A stretch of DNA of 64,000 nucleotides from Candidatus Aquiluna sp. IMCC13023 (lineage in GTDB: Bacteria > Actinomycetota > Actinomycetes > Actinomycetales > Microbacteriaceae), in contig NZ_AJKR01000002.1 of NCBI RefSeq assembly GCF_000257665.1, forward strand, positions 434,001-498,000, read 5' to 3'. The position numbers were made by a program, and so were the translations under genes. This document shows positions 23,195 to 31,839 of the stretch, in pieces. Every line of letters starts with the position of its first letter. Position 1 is the first letter of the stretch. Below the pieces are notes generated by a model, which was not told the DNA's origin, ran no database searches, and worked only from the letters and a program-made list of their open reading frames with translations.

Positions 23195-24209
23195 CCTGGC
23201 TCGTTACCACCTCACCTGAACGCTCAAGGCGAATCATGTCTAAAGGTTCCTGATTCTCTAGCCCGTCAAGGAAGTTCAGGGACTTCGACAGGGCAATCCC
23301 AGTCGAGAACAACATCAGTGCACTATCGGCTAGATCACGGTCAAGGTTTGTCAACTGGGTCGCTATCTTGATCCAGTTGGGCTCATTGTTTATGCGGTGA
23401 AGCTCAATGCACCCTAGACATGGCGTGACACCGGGAATCACGATATGAGAGATCTCCACGCCTGATTCATCGAAACAAATAGCCAGGTGTGGGACGTCAC
23501 GCGATAACCAAGGCTGATAGTCGGCGGGCTGGATGATGTCGTGGCACACAAGGATTGCTAAATCCGCCTGATCAAAAGCTGTGCTCACTCGGCTGTGAAG
23601 CTGAATGCTAAGGCCATCCGCATCGGATTTGGCGGCCCTTACTCGCTGCGATCCAAGTAAGGACTGCGGGTAGCCCAGTTCAACAGTGTCTCCCGGTAAG
23701 ACTTTCGAGTGGTCATTGGTAAAGACTTTTGTAACCGCGGAGGCGTTCAGGGCCCTCAGCAGGGTCAGACCAGTTCGGTCTAGTTTGGAAAGAAAAACGC
23801 GAAGGCTCCTTCTTGCTCGTAAGGTTTCTGCTGGATCATCGAGCCCAAGCAGGTAGAGCCTCATTATTTCCGAGAAACGCTTGGAGACTTCATGCTCCGT
23901 GAAGGTGGGCATAAATGACGATGTTCTAGAAAGTAGCGGCCCTAAGCGTTCGATGAGTTCGTTGGTGGTTTCTGCATCGGCGCTCGCCATTTTTGGCAAG
24001 AGCGACAGCTGATTGTCGCTGACGCCAGCCTCTAAAAAATCCAAAGCTCTCCATTGTGCATTGGAAAGATTTGTAAGGACTGCTTCAGAGTTAGCTCCGT
24101 ATTGTCTTGTTGTGTCGTCGATCCACAGTCTTGCAAGGCCAGGGTTTATTTGTCTTACCACCTGAGGTAGTTTGCAGCTCCCGAGAGATTCTCGTGAGAC
24201 GTTCTCCAC
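23157..24209 (-). CDS. RRE/E1-like (ThiF/TOMM cyclodehydratase-partner-like) protein
   Basis: A 350-aa protein that I place near the ThiF-like partner proteins of azoline-forming cyclodehydratases. Residues about 15-75 (LPQVVRQINPGLARLWID, then LSNAQWRALDFLEAG) look like the winged-helix RiPP-recognition-type N-terminus. Residues about 140-270 follow an E1-like Rossmann pattern, but the glycine-rich nucleotide loop is degenerate. The motif VIPGVTPCLGCIELHR and the C-terminal ECGC give a CxxC...CxC set (Cys264, 267, 344, 346) suited to structural zinc. No YcaO gene or precursor peptide is visible in the window. It follows the Zincin_2 gene by 32 bp on the same strand. Function unknown. Confidence 0.6.
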   Translation of the reverse strand: MENVSRESLGSCKLPQVVRQINPGLARLWIDDTTRQYGANSEAVLTNLSNAQWRALDFLEAGVSDNQLSLLPKMASADAETTNELIERLGPLLSRTSSFMPTFTEHEVSKRFSEIMRLYLLGLDDPAETLRARRSLRVFLSKLDRTGLTLLRALNASAVTKVFTNDHSKVLPGDTVELGYPQSLLGSQRVRAAKSDADGLSIQLHSRVSTAFDQADLAILVCHDIIQPADYQPWLSRDVPHLAICFDESGVEISHIVIPGVTPCLGCIELHRINNEPNWIKIATQLTNLDRDLADSALMLFSTGIALSKSLNFLDGLENQEPLDMIRLERSGEVVTSQASWSECGCRNAL

Positions 24210-24241
24210 AGCCGGTGCCGCACTGACGAAATTGATCGGCT

Positions 24242-25519
24242 CTAGTCGGTCAGGAACTTGCGGAGTTCATCTTCAAAGTCTTCCCCACCATTTTTGATGC
24301 GGGCAATCAATGAATCTGGATTTTCAATTTCAAGTGCGGTGGGCATTTGGTCAGGGTGTGACCAGAGGGCATCCGAAGCGCCTTTGCCGATATCTGTTAC
24401 CACCCGCTGCCACATCAAAGTAGCTTCTCTCCTGAGTCGAGGCCTCATTTCAAGGCCAAGCAGGGCTTCAAAGGTTTTGGCAGATGCCCCGCTGGTGGCT
24501 CGTTTGCGATTATATATTTCAACTACTGCTTGAATGTTCGGCAACCTTTTGGTTGCCTCCAGCGAGGTCGCGTCGACCCATCCTTCGATCAGTGCCAGAA
24601 CGGTTTCTATGCGCTCTAAGGCCTGCTCCTGCTCGGGACTTCTTGGCGAAACCATTGCGCTTGCTTCAATGATTTGCTCCATTGAACCAGGATCAGTCGG
24701 GTCGATTCGAGACGCAATCTCCTCGATGCCGCTTAAGTCGACAGTGAGTCCGGCGGCAAACTCCCTTACCTGGGTGATGATTTGCTCTCGCAACCAACCG
24801 GCTTGGTTGTATAGCGAAGAGATTGCCAGCTCGCGGGTTGCAAGATAAATGACAACCTCGCTCTTTGGGGTCTCTAGGTCTTGAAGAAACTCTCCTAAGT
24901 TTTGTGCGATGATCCCGGGCCTGGTGCTCAGAGGTATACCAATTTCTCCTGACAGTAAAACCTCTGAAGAAAGCTTTCCGATGGCTTGACCCAACTGCAT
25001 GGCAAATATCGAAGCTCCGGCATTGCCAATAAAGTTTTGCGCCGGCGCCAACATCTGGCTTAGCTCGGGTGGCAGTGTATTTCCTAAGTTCTCATTTAGC
25101 GCTGCGGCCATGCTGTTGGCGACCGGCTCCGACAGCTCTCTGAACAGCGGCATCGCTTCTTGTGCCCACATCGATCGAGTGAGCTTTTTTGGTGGATTTG
25201 GGTTCGTGAATTCCGTGGCCTCGCTTAGCCAGAGACGGGCCATGTCAAACGCAGTTTCCAGTTCGGCTTCGAGGGCGGAATTTGCCTGCTTCTCTGTTTT
25301 TTTGGAAAGTTCGAGCGCTTGATCAAGGGCAAGTTTCCAGTTCACCGGCTCTCCGGCTTCCCCGGTCATCTCCGATACTTGCCCAAAAAGGTCGCTCAGC
25401 ATCGAGGGGTCCGCACTGAATCCGGCTATTTTGGCAAGATCCTCGGGGTCCAATTGCCCTGATTCCATCATCTTTCGAATCAAGCGTTCAAGTTCTTCAC
25501 GATTTGGCTGTTCTTCCAC
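24242..25519 (-). CDS. Zincin_2-family (DUF2342) metalloprotease-like protein
   Basis: A 425-aa protein of the actinobacterial family usually named zinc-dependent metalloprotease (DUF2342/TIGR03624 type). Typical segments are QLGQAIGKLSSEVL, FLQDLETP, ARELAISSLYNQAGWLREQI, VLALIEGWVDATSLEA and LLGLEMRPRLRREATLMW, then SHPDQMPTALEIENPDS. No HExxH or other histidine-based zinc motif is visible: the segment where EGH is seen in related proteins reads IEGWVD. Peptidase activity is therefore unproven. Start is GTG 25519 with AGAAGGGG 6 nt upstream. It precedes the RRE/E1-like gene and is divergent from the PDZ-Lon protease. Confidence 0.72.
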   Translation of the reverse strand: MEEQPNREELERLIRKMMESGQLDPEDLAKIAGFSADPSMLSDLFGQVSEMTGEAGEPVNWKLALDQALELSKKTEKQANSALEAELETAFDMARLWLSEATEFTNPNPPKKLTRSMWAQEAMPLFRELSEPVANSMAAALNENLGNTLPPELSQMLAPAQNFIGNAGASIFAMQLGQAIGKLSSEVLLSGEIGIPLSTRPGIIAQNLGEFLQDLETPKSEVVIYLATRELAISSLYNQAGWLREQIITQVREFAAGLTVDLSGIEEIASRIDPTDPGSMEQIIEASAMVSPRSPEQEQALERIETVLALIEGWVDATSLEATKRLPNIQAVVEIYNRKRATSGASAKTFEALLGLEMRPRLRREATLMWQRVVTDIGKGASDALWSHPDQMPTALEIENPDSLIARIKNGGEDFEDELRKFLTD

Positions 25520-25642
25520 GGGGCACCCCTTCTAGTAGAAAACTACCTCGACCTTGGGGCGGCAGACTGCAAATACGCTGCCAAATCGCGCATGTTCGCC
25601 AAGGGCGTTAGTGTCTTTGGCGCTATTACGAGCTTCACTGCC

Positions 25643-25648
25643 TAGCAT
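25643..25648 (+). promoter_or_regulatory. -10 element of leaderless PDZ-Lon protease gene
   Basis: TAGCAT lies 7 nt before ATG 25656. The GGAAGG directly abutting the ATG is too close to act as a ribosome-binding site, which supports a leaderless reading. Confidence 0.5.
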
Positions 25649-25655
25649 TGGAAGG

Positions 25656-26723
25656 ATGACTTTTTTCGATGCACCGAAATCGCCCAAACGAAGACGCTTC
25701 GCTGGCTGGATTGCTTTTGGAGTCGCCTCAATCGTCGCCGTTGGGCTGTTGGTAGTTCCGACCGGTTTTGTAATCGAACGCCCCGGACAAGTCTTCAATG
25801 TCATGGGGCAGATTGACGGGACGCAGGTCATCAGCTCAGCGGAAGTAGAGACCTTTGAATCTGAATCGCGATTCGATGTGACCACGGTCTCTTTGCTGGG
25901 GAACCGGGAATCGACCCCTAGTTGGGTGCAAGTTCTCTATGCATGGGCTGATCCCGATCAAGTGGTGCTACCCCTGGACGAAATCTTTCCTCCAAGCTTT
26001 ACCGCCGAGCAATTCAGAGCCGAATCTTCGTTGCAAATGGAAGTTTCTCAGCAGGACGCAATCGCAGTGGCTTTGAAAAAGCTGGGGTATGAAGTCCCGA
26101 GGGCCCTTTACGTAAATACAGTCCTAGAGGGCACTCCGTCCTCCGGGATTTTGATTGCTGGCGACCTCATCACCTCGGCTGGCGGAGTACCGGTCGACAC
26201 ATTCGATGCATTTAAAGCACAAATTCAACTTGCCAAAGACTCTGCCTTGAGCATAGAAGTCATCAGGGACGGCCAGAAAACCTCCCTTTTGGTGACTCCT
26301 TCACTTCGAGATGAAACCTGGGTTATAGGTTCGACGATTGGCTACACATACAACTTTCCATTCGAACTCGATCTCCAGCTCGGAGATGTTGGTGGGCCAA
26401 GCGGCGGCCTGATTTTTAGCCTTGGAGTCCTTGATGCGCTCACCGAGGGGTCCTTGGCCGGCAGCGCACACGTGGCGGGCACTGGAACTATTGACCCGGA
26501 CGGAAATGTGGGGCCAATTGGTGGCATTGCCCTAAAAATGCTTGGAGCCAAACAGGCTGGCGCAGAGTTGTTTTTGGCACCCGAGGCAAACTGCCAAGAA
26601 GCCATTGACAAGATTCCCAGTAACTTGACAGTTGTTTCAGTGAGAGACTTGACTGAAGCTCTTGAAAAAATAGAACTGTTTGCCAACGGTGAACAACTAC
26701 CAGCAATGCAATGTAATAACTAG
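25656..26723 (+). CDS. YlbL-family membrane-anchored PDZ and Lon-type serine protease
   Basis: A 355-aa extracytoplasmic protease. A basic N-terminus (KSPKRRR) precedes one membrane helix (GWIAFGVASIVAVGLLVVPT). A PDZ domain follows (VLEGTPSSGILIAGDLITSAGG region), then a Lon S16 proteolytic domain. The Ser-Lys dyad is visible: Ser249 in GGPSGGLIFSLG and Lys294 in PIGGIALKMLGAKQAG. Bacillus YlbL is linked to turnover of a cell-division inhibitor; the target here is unknown. ATG 25656 is set by the TAGCAT hexamer. The UPF0182 gene follows after 10 bp and is probably co-transcribed. Confidence 0.87.
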   Translation: MTFFDAPKSPKRRRFAGWIAFGVASIVAVGLLVVPTGFVIERPGQVFNVMGQIDGTQVISSAEVETFESESRFDVTTVSLLGNRESTPSWVQVLYAWADPDQVVLPLDEIFPPSFTAEQFRAESSLQMEVSQQDAIAVALKKLGYEVPRALYVNTVLEGTPSSGILIAGDLITSAGGVPVDTFDAFKAQIQLAKDSALSIEVIRDGQKTSLLVTPSLRDETWVIGSTIGYTYNFPFELDLQLGDVGGPSGGLIFSLGVLDALTEGSLAGSAHVAGTGTIDPDGNVGPIGGIALKMLGAKQAGAELFLAPEANCQEAIDKIPSNLTVVSVRDLTEALEKIELFANGEQLPAMQCNN

Positions 26724-26733
26724 GAGATAGATA

Positions 26734-29616
26734 TTGTCTGAAGCACAAGCAAAACCACAGCGACGAGTTTCGCCGCTGTCCATCGCCTTTGGAATCTTGG
26801 CTGTAATAGTTTTCGCTCTAGTGAGCGCCGCAGGCATTTACACCGATTGGCTCTGGTTCAGGCAACTTGACTTCGAAGTGGTCTTCTTCACTCAAATAGT
26901 TGGTCAGATAGTGGCATTCCTAATCGGATTTGTCATTATGACCCTTCTGGTTGCGATTGGCCTGATGACCGCGTGGCGATCTCGCCCGGTTTATCTAAAG
27001 ATGCCGGATGAGTCACCGTTCCAGGCCTATCAGCAGTTGCTTGATGGACTAAGACGAGTAATCATGCTTGGCCTGCCAGCTCTTCTTGGAGTTTTTGGCG
27101 GTCTAATAGCTGCTCGCGAGTGGCAAACCGCAGCCTTGTGGCTAAACGGCGGCCTGTTTGGTGTTACCGACCCGCAGTTCGGGTTGGATGTTGGATTCTT
27201 TGTTTTTGATCTACCGTTTTACGGCTTCGCCGTGAGCTACGTGTCCGGCGGTATTTTTCTAGCGGCGCTAATCAATGCCGGCGTTCACTTGATTTACGGC
27301 GGCATCCGTTTCTCGGGTCGCGAAGTTACGGTTTCTAAGCCGGCTCGTATTCAGCTTTCAATCTTGATCGCGACTTACTTTATTCTTCAGGGCCTTAGCC
27401 TTTGGTTGGACCAGTATGGGACTGCAACTAGTGCTGGCGAACTCTTCACTGGAGTTACCTATACGGATGACAATGCTGTCATTCCTGGATTGCAGATCTT
27501 GGCTCTTATTTCTCTTGCGGTCGCGGTGGCATTCATCGTGACGGCCGTCCTGGGACAGTGGAGAGTTTCGATCATTGCGACTGCGTTGATGGTTGCCAGC
27601 TCACTGGTTCTTGGTGGACTCTACCCTTGGATTGTACAAACCTTCCAGGTGGTGCCAAACGAGAGAACTCTCGAGGGGCCTTACTTACAAAAGAACATCG
27701 ACGCAACCAGAGTGGCTTACGGTTTGGACAAGGTCGAAGTTGTCGACTATGCAGCCAACGTCATCCCAGAACCCGGTGCTCTTCGAAACGACGCCAGGAC
27801 GACCTCATCCATAAGAATTATGGACCCGGCTTTGGTCGGCGACGCTTTCCGTCAGCTAGAGCAATACCGTCAGTACTACAGCTTCCCGAACCGTTTGCAC
27901 GTTGATCGCTACGCAGTCGATGGCGAGACTCGAGACACAATAATTGCGGTTCGCGAGCTTAATCAAGCGGGCCTTGGCGAGTCACAGTCTTGGTACAACT
28001 CATCGGTTGTCTACACACATGGGTTTGGCCTAGTCGCAGCCTATGGAAATAAGGTCGACAGCGATGGTAAGCCTCTGTTTTTCCAGTCCGGAATTCCAAC
28101 CGTTGGAGACCTAGGGGATTTTGAGCCCAGGATTTACTTTGGTGCTAACTCACCGACCTACTCAATTGTCGGCGCTGATGATGGAGCCGAGCCTCTGGAA
28201 TTTGATTTCCCAGCCGGCGAGGGTGAGAGCAACGAAACCTACACAACCTTCAGTGGTAATGGCGGTCCTTTAGTGGGAAACATCTTCACTAAAATCGCGT
28301 ACTCATTGAAATTCCAAAGCGAGCAGATCTTGCTCTCAGACGCAATCAACGCTGAGTCGCAAATTCTCTACAACCGTTCCCCTGCGGAGCGAATTGCCGA
28401 AGTTGCGCCTTATTTGACCGTGGACACGGAAATTTACCCTGCGATTGTTGACGGAAGAATCAAGTGGATTGTGGATGGCTACACAACCACGACTCAGTAT
28501 CCATATTCGAACCTAGAGTCATTCAACCTTTCGATTCTGGATTCCTCCTCTGAGACATTCAACAGGGACACTTCGACTGTGAACTACATCCGAAACTCTG
28601 TGAAGGCCACCGTTGACGCGTATGACGGCTCGGTAGATCTTTACCAGTGGGATGAAGACGATCCTCTGCTAGAGGCCTGGATGAAGCTATACCCAGACAC
28701 CGTGCAGCCAAAGTCAGCAATGTCGGGCGATCTAATGGCTCACGTTAGGTACCCATCTGATCTATTCAAGACTCAGCGTTCGGTGCTTGGTAACTATCAC
28801 GTGAAAGAGGCTGGAGCTTTCTACTCTCAGCAGGACGCATGGATGACACCAAATGACCCAGTGGAAGGTACCGGGCTTGGATCACTCCAGCCTCCCTACT
28901 ACTTGACGATGCAAACCCCTGGTGAAACCGACAGCGCGTTTTCGCTCTACTCGACCTTCATCCCTCAGTCCACCGGTGAGAGCACCAGAAACGTGCTGAC
29001 CGGATATCTGATTGCGAATGCTGATGCTGGAAGTGAAGCTGGCCAAGTCAGCGACAACTACGGCAAGCTGACATTGCTCAGCCTTCCAAGGGAGACCGTA
29101 GTTCCTGGGCCGGGTCAGGTGCAGAACAACTTCAATGCTGACAGCGAAGTATCGTCACTGTTGAACATCCTTAGACAGGGTTCGACCAATGTTATTAGCG
29201 GAAACTTGCTGACACTCCCTGTAGCCGGCGGCCTGCTTTACGTTCAGCCGGTGTACATCGAGTCAACTGGTGAGACCAGCTACCCGTTGCTTGAAAAGGT
29301 ACTGGTGGCATTTGGTGATCAGATCGCCTTTGAGGACAGCCTAGATCAGGCTCTTGACGCCCTATTCGGCGGTGACTCCGGATTTGACCCTAATGACACA
29401 GATGCGCCAGTAGCCGACGACGCTGGCGAAGAGCCTGTCACAGAACCTGCTCCAACTGAGTCTGGCAACACCGCTTTGGACGAGGCCTTGACTGCTGCTA
29501 ACAGCGCGTTGGCGGACAAGCAGGCGGCCTTGATGGCTGGAGACTTGGCGGCATTCGCAAAGGCAGATGATCGATTAACTAGGGCTATTGAAGACGCTTT
29601 GGCAGCATTAGATTAA
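26734..29616 (+). CDS. UPF0182 family integral membrane protein
   Basis: A 960-aa membrane protein common in actinobacteria. About seven hydrophobic helices fill the first 300 residues (SIAFGILAVIVFALVSAAGI, VGQIVAFLIGFVIMTLLVAI, and so on). A large, presumably external domain follows (NERTLEGPYLQKNIDATRVAYGL, YSFPNRLHVDRYAVDGETRD) and then an acidic, proline/threonine-rich C-terminal region with a helical end. Function is unknown. The start is TTG 26734 with AGGAG about 9 nt upstream. It follows the PDZ-Lon protease by 10 bp, so the protease may act on it or on the same envelope process. Confidence 0.9.
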   Translation: MSEAQAKPQRRVSPLSIAFGILAVIVFALVSAAGIYTDWLWFRQLDFEVVFFTQIVGQIVAFLIGFVIMTLLVAIGLMTAWRSRPVYLKMPDESPFQAYQQLLDGLRRVIMLGLPALLGVFGGLIAAREWQTAALWLNGGLFGVTDPQFGLDVGFFVFDLPFYGFAVSYVSGGIFLAALINAGVHLIYGGIRFSGREVTVSKPARIQLSILIATYFILQGLSLWLDQYGTATSAGELFTGVTYTDDNAVIPGLQILALISLAVAVAFIVTAVLGQWRVSIIATALMVASSLVLGGLYPWIVQTFQVVPNERTLEGPYLQKNIDATRVAYGLDKVEVVDYAANVIPEPGALRNDARTTSSIRIMDPALVGDAFRQLEQYRQYYSFPNRLHVDRYAVDGETRDTIIAVRELNQAGLGESQSWYNSSVVYTHGFGLVAAYGNKVDSDGKPLFFQSGIPTVGDLGDFEPRIYFGANSPTYSIVGADDGAEPLEFDFPAGEGESNETYTTFSGNGGPLVGNIFTKIAYSLKFQSEQILLSDAINAESQILYNRSPAERIAEVAPYLTVDTEIYPAIVDGRIKWIVDGYTTTTQYPYSNLESFNLSILDSSSETFNRDTSTVNYIRNSVKATVDAYDGSVDLYQWDEDDPLLEAWMKLYPDTVQPKSAMSGDLMAHVRYPSDLFKTQRSVLGNYHVKEAGAFYSQQDAWMTPNDPVEGTGLGSLQPPYYLTMQTPGETDSAFSLYSTFIPQSTGESTRNVLTGYLIANADAGSEAGQVSDNYGKLTLLSLPRETVVPGPGQVQNNFNADSEVSSLLNILRQGSTNVISGNLLTLPVAGGLLYVQPVYIESTGETSYPLLEKVLVAFGDQIAFEDSLDQALDALFGGDSGFDPNDTDAPVADDAGEEPVTEPAPTESGNTALDEALTAANSALADKQAALMAGDLAAFAKADDRLTRAIEDALAALD

Positions 29617-29631
29617 CCATCTAAAACCTGC

Positions 29632-29637
29632 TAGTGT
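29632..29637 (+). promoter_or_regulatory. Possible -10 of the initiator tRNA gene
   Basis: TAGTGT lies 11 nt upstream of the tRNA 5' end. The candidate -35 is weak (TTAGAT 18 nt upstream). Confidence 0.3.
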
Positions 29638-29648
29638 TGGGACTTCGC

Positions 29649-29722
29649 CGCGGGGTGGAGCAGTTCGGTAGCTCGCCGGGCTCATAACCCGGAGGTCGTA
29701 GGTTCAAATCCTGCCCCCGCAA
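29649..29722 (+). tRNA. Initiator tRNA-fMet (CAT)
   Basis: A 74-nt cloverleaf with anticodon CAT at 29683-29685. It has both initiator hallmarks: a C1 x A72 mismatch at the top of the acceptor stem (CGCGGGG against CCCCGCA), and three consecutive G-C pairs in the anticodon stem (GGG/CCC flanking CTCATAA). The T loop reads GGTTCAAATCC. The 3' CCA is not encoded. A strong terminator follows 5 nt later. Confidence 0.95.
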
Positions 29723-29727
29723 CTAGT

Positions 29728-29765
29728 AAAAAACCCCTGAACCTAACAAGGTCAGGGGTTTTTTC
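29728..29765 (+). terminator. Rho-independent terminator after tRNA-fMet
   Basis: A-rich leader, then CCCCTG, a bulged A, ACCT, loop AACA, AGGT, CAGGGG and a run of six T. A clear intrinsic terminator; the flanking A and T runs make it potentially bidirectional. Confidence 0.9.
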
Positions 29766-29806
29766 TATGCTGTGGATAATTCAAATCCGCCATCTAGGTT
29801 TTGCTT

Positions 29807-29812
29807 TATTTT
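29807..29812 (+). promoter_or_regulatory. -10 hexamer before a 12-codon leader in frame with the PKD-like gene
   Basis: TATTTT lies 6 nt before an ATG at 29819, the same TANNNT-N6-start layout used by neighbouring genes. That ATG opens MNQNLSTSRSAG and then a TAA at 29855-29857, directly followed in the same frame by the ATG at 29858. Confidence 0.4.
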
Positions 29813-29857
29813 TTAGCCATGAACCAGAACCTAAGCACCTCGAGATCGGCCGGCTAA

Positions 29858-30562
29858 ATGTTTATGGAGTTCGCAATACTGTTGGCCGCAACTACTTGCC
29901 AACCTCATAGCAGCACGGCCGACAGCTTTACTATTTGCGCCGAAAAGGTGGAACAAAGTACCTCCCGAACGGGCTCCAGCACTATCGGAAGCGCGCCAAA
30001 GGCTAAGCCCATGCGGCTGTGTTCCTATTACTTAAATAACTCGATTGACTCTCCGACCGAAGGGGTGATCACCGCTTGGGTCCCGGTGGGCGCAAGAAGT
30101 TGTATCGGTGACGACCCGCCGGAGCCTCAAGTGACCAAGAAAACTAGCGTCGTTCAAAGCTCCAATGCGCTTCGGGATTCCCTAACAAGCTTCTCAAATC
30201 GCCCCTTCGCAGCTTGGACTCCGGGTGAGGAGCTGGAGATTTTCGAATTTGGTCAATTCAGCGTGGAGGTAAATAACCGGACCACCACCGGCCAACTGCT
30301 GGGGCAAACCGCCCAGATTCGCTTCACTGCAAGCTCGATTGCTTGGCAATTCTCTGACTCGAGCACTGCGTCGGGAAGGTCTGTCGCGAAGTCTTTTCAG
30401 AATGTCGGTTCATTTTTAGCACGGGCGAAAGTCAGTTATCGTGTCGATTATCAAATGTTGGGAGGGAACTGGGTCCTTGATGCCGCTACCGTAACGCTCT
30501 GGTCAAATCAGCTGGAGATAGAGGTCACGGAGCCCCCAAGGAGAACTCTTTTGATTTTGTGA
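29858..30562 (+). CDS. Secreted PKD-like protein, function unknown (possibly disrupted N-terminus)
   Basis: A 234-aa protein. It starts with a short hydrophobic stretch (FAILLAATTC) lacking the basic residues of a normal signal peptide. The C-terminal part (FSVEVNNRTTTGQLLGQTAQIRF..., AWQFSDSS, VSYRVDYQMLGGNWVL) resembles the PKD-like domain of secreted actinobacterial proteins. Upstream, in the same frame, a leaderless-type ATG at 29819 encodes MNQNLSTSRSAG and is closed by TAA immediately before this ATG. Joined, they would give a signal peptide with an arginine-containing n-region, so either a nonsense mutation or stop-start reinitiation is possible. Neighbours give no functional hint. Confidence 0.55.
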   Translation: MFMEFAILLAATTCQPHSSTADSFTICAEKVEQSTSRTGSSTIGSAPKAKPMRLCSYYLNNSIDSPTEGVITAWVPVGARSCIGDDPPEPQVTKKTSVVQSSNALRDSLTSFSNRPFAAWTPGEELEIFEFGQFSVEVNNRTTTGQLLGQTAQIRFTASSIAWQFSDSSTASGRSVAKSFQNVGSFLARAKVSYRVDYQMLGGNWVLDAATVTLWSNQLEIEVTEPPRRTLLIL

Positions 30563-30639
30563 GGAAACTTTTCAGCTGGGACTCATACAATCCTCAGTGT
30601 TGTTGACCATAATCAGGTAGACAACGAAAGGTTTTATAA

Positions 30640-31833
30640 ATGTCTCAGTGGAATCGCTCTGGAGAAAATCAATTTAGCTTCAGTCAGCCATACCTTGCTC
30701 CCTTGCAGGCTCCAGTCAAAAAGAAGAGACGCAATTTGCTTCCCGTTGCGGCGTTAGCTCTTGGTGCGGCCCTCGTCGGAGGCATTATTGGATCGAGCGG
30801 ACTAACGCTCTCCGTTGCAAACTTGAGTCAGCCCGCTCCCATAGTTGTAAATAACGCTACCGAGGTGAACTGGGTCACGGGTGCAGCAGCAGCAGCTTCT
30901 CCCTCGGTTGTCACCCTGGCGGTCAACTCAGCCTCGAGTGGTGGTTCTGGTTCCGGTGTGGTGCTGACTGAGGATGGCTACATCTTGACCAATGCGCACG
31001 TCGCAACTCTCGGAGGACTCACTGAAACTGCCGCTATCTCAGTAATGCTTTGGGATGGTCAAGTACTTGCTGCTGATTTAGTCGGTTTTGACTCTGTCTA
31101 CGACTTGGCAGTTTTGAAAATAGAAGCTGCGGGGCTAAAGCCAATTGTCTTTGCCGATTCGAACACCTTAAATGTTGGGCAGAACGTGGTGGCAATCGGT
31201 GCACCGCTTGGGCTTTCTTCCACTGTAACCCAGGGCATTATTTCGGCTCTCAACCGCACAATTCAGGTTGCAAGCTCCGAAGTAAGCGACGATCCGGGGC
31301 TTCAGTTTTATACCGGAAGTGGTGGAATACCAATTTCGCTTCAGGTGATTCAAACCGATGCGGCGATTAACCCGGGCAATTCAGGTGGTGCTCTTGTCAA
31401 CAACAGCGGAGAATTAATCGGTATCAACGTTGCAATCGCCACTGCCGGGTCCGGGACCTCGGGAAGCATTGGCGTTGGATTTGCTATTCCGTCGAACACT
31501 TCGGAGAGAATCGCAAACGAAATTATCGAAACCGGCGTCGCTACCCACGGCTTGCTGGGCGCCCTAGTCGGGGATAGCCGAGAGGCCACCGGTGGATTCT
31601 CGAATGGTGCCTATGTTGAAGGAGTTACCGATGACGGTGCGGCCAAGGCCGCCGGCATTATGCAGGGTGACATCATCACTGTTTTTGAAGGGAGACGCGT
31701 TGAGGGCGCGAGTGACCTCACTGCTTTGGTAAGGGCGGAACCCGCTGGGGCCGAAGTTGAGGTCCAGGTGATTCGAGATGGCCAGAAGTTGGTTTTCAAG
31801 GTGACACTTGGCAGCGCTGCTGACCTACAATAA
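30640..31833 (+). CDS. htrA: Membrane-anchored HtrA/DegP-type serine protease with PDZ domain
   Basis: Quality-control protease facing the cell exterior, 397 aa. A basic stretch (KKKRRN) precedes one membrane helix (about residues 34-58). The trypsin-like domain has a complete triad: His120 in TNAHV, Asp155 in VYDLAVL and Ser248 in NPGNSGGAL. A C-terminal PDZ domain spans about 300-395 (AAKAAGIMQGDIITVFEGRRV). ATG 30640 has GAAAGG 8 nt upstream. The DUF3039 gene starts 6 bp downstream, but a TACAAT hexamer at its end may give that gene its own promoter. Confidence 0.92.
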   Translation: MSQWNRSGENQFSFSQPYLAPLQAPVKKKRRNLLPVAALALGAALVGGIIGSSGLTLSVANLSQPAPIVVNNATEVNWVTGAAAAASPSVVTLAVNSASSGGSGSGVVLTEDGYILTNAHVATLGGLTETAAISVMLWDGQVLAADLVGFDSVYDLAVLKIEAAGLKPIVFADSNTLNVGQNVVAIGAPLGLSSTVTQGIISALNRTIQVASSEVSDDPGLQFYTGSGGIPISLQVIQTDAAINPGNSGGALVNNSGELIGINVAIATAGSGTSGSIGVGFAIPSNTSERIANEIIETGVATHGLLGALVGDSREATGGFSNGAYVEGVTDDGAAKAAGIMQGDIITVFEGRRVEGASDLTALVRAEPAGAEVEVQVIRDGQKLVFKVTLGSAADLQ

Positions 31834-31839
31834 GGTCCT

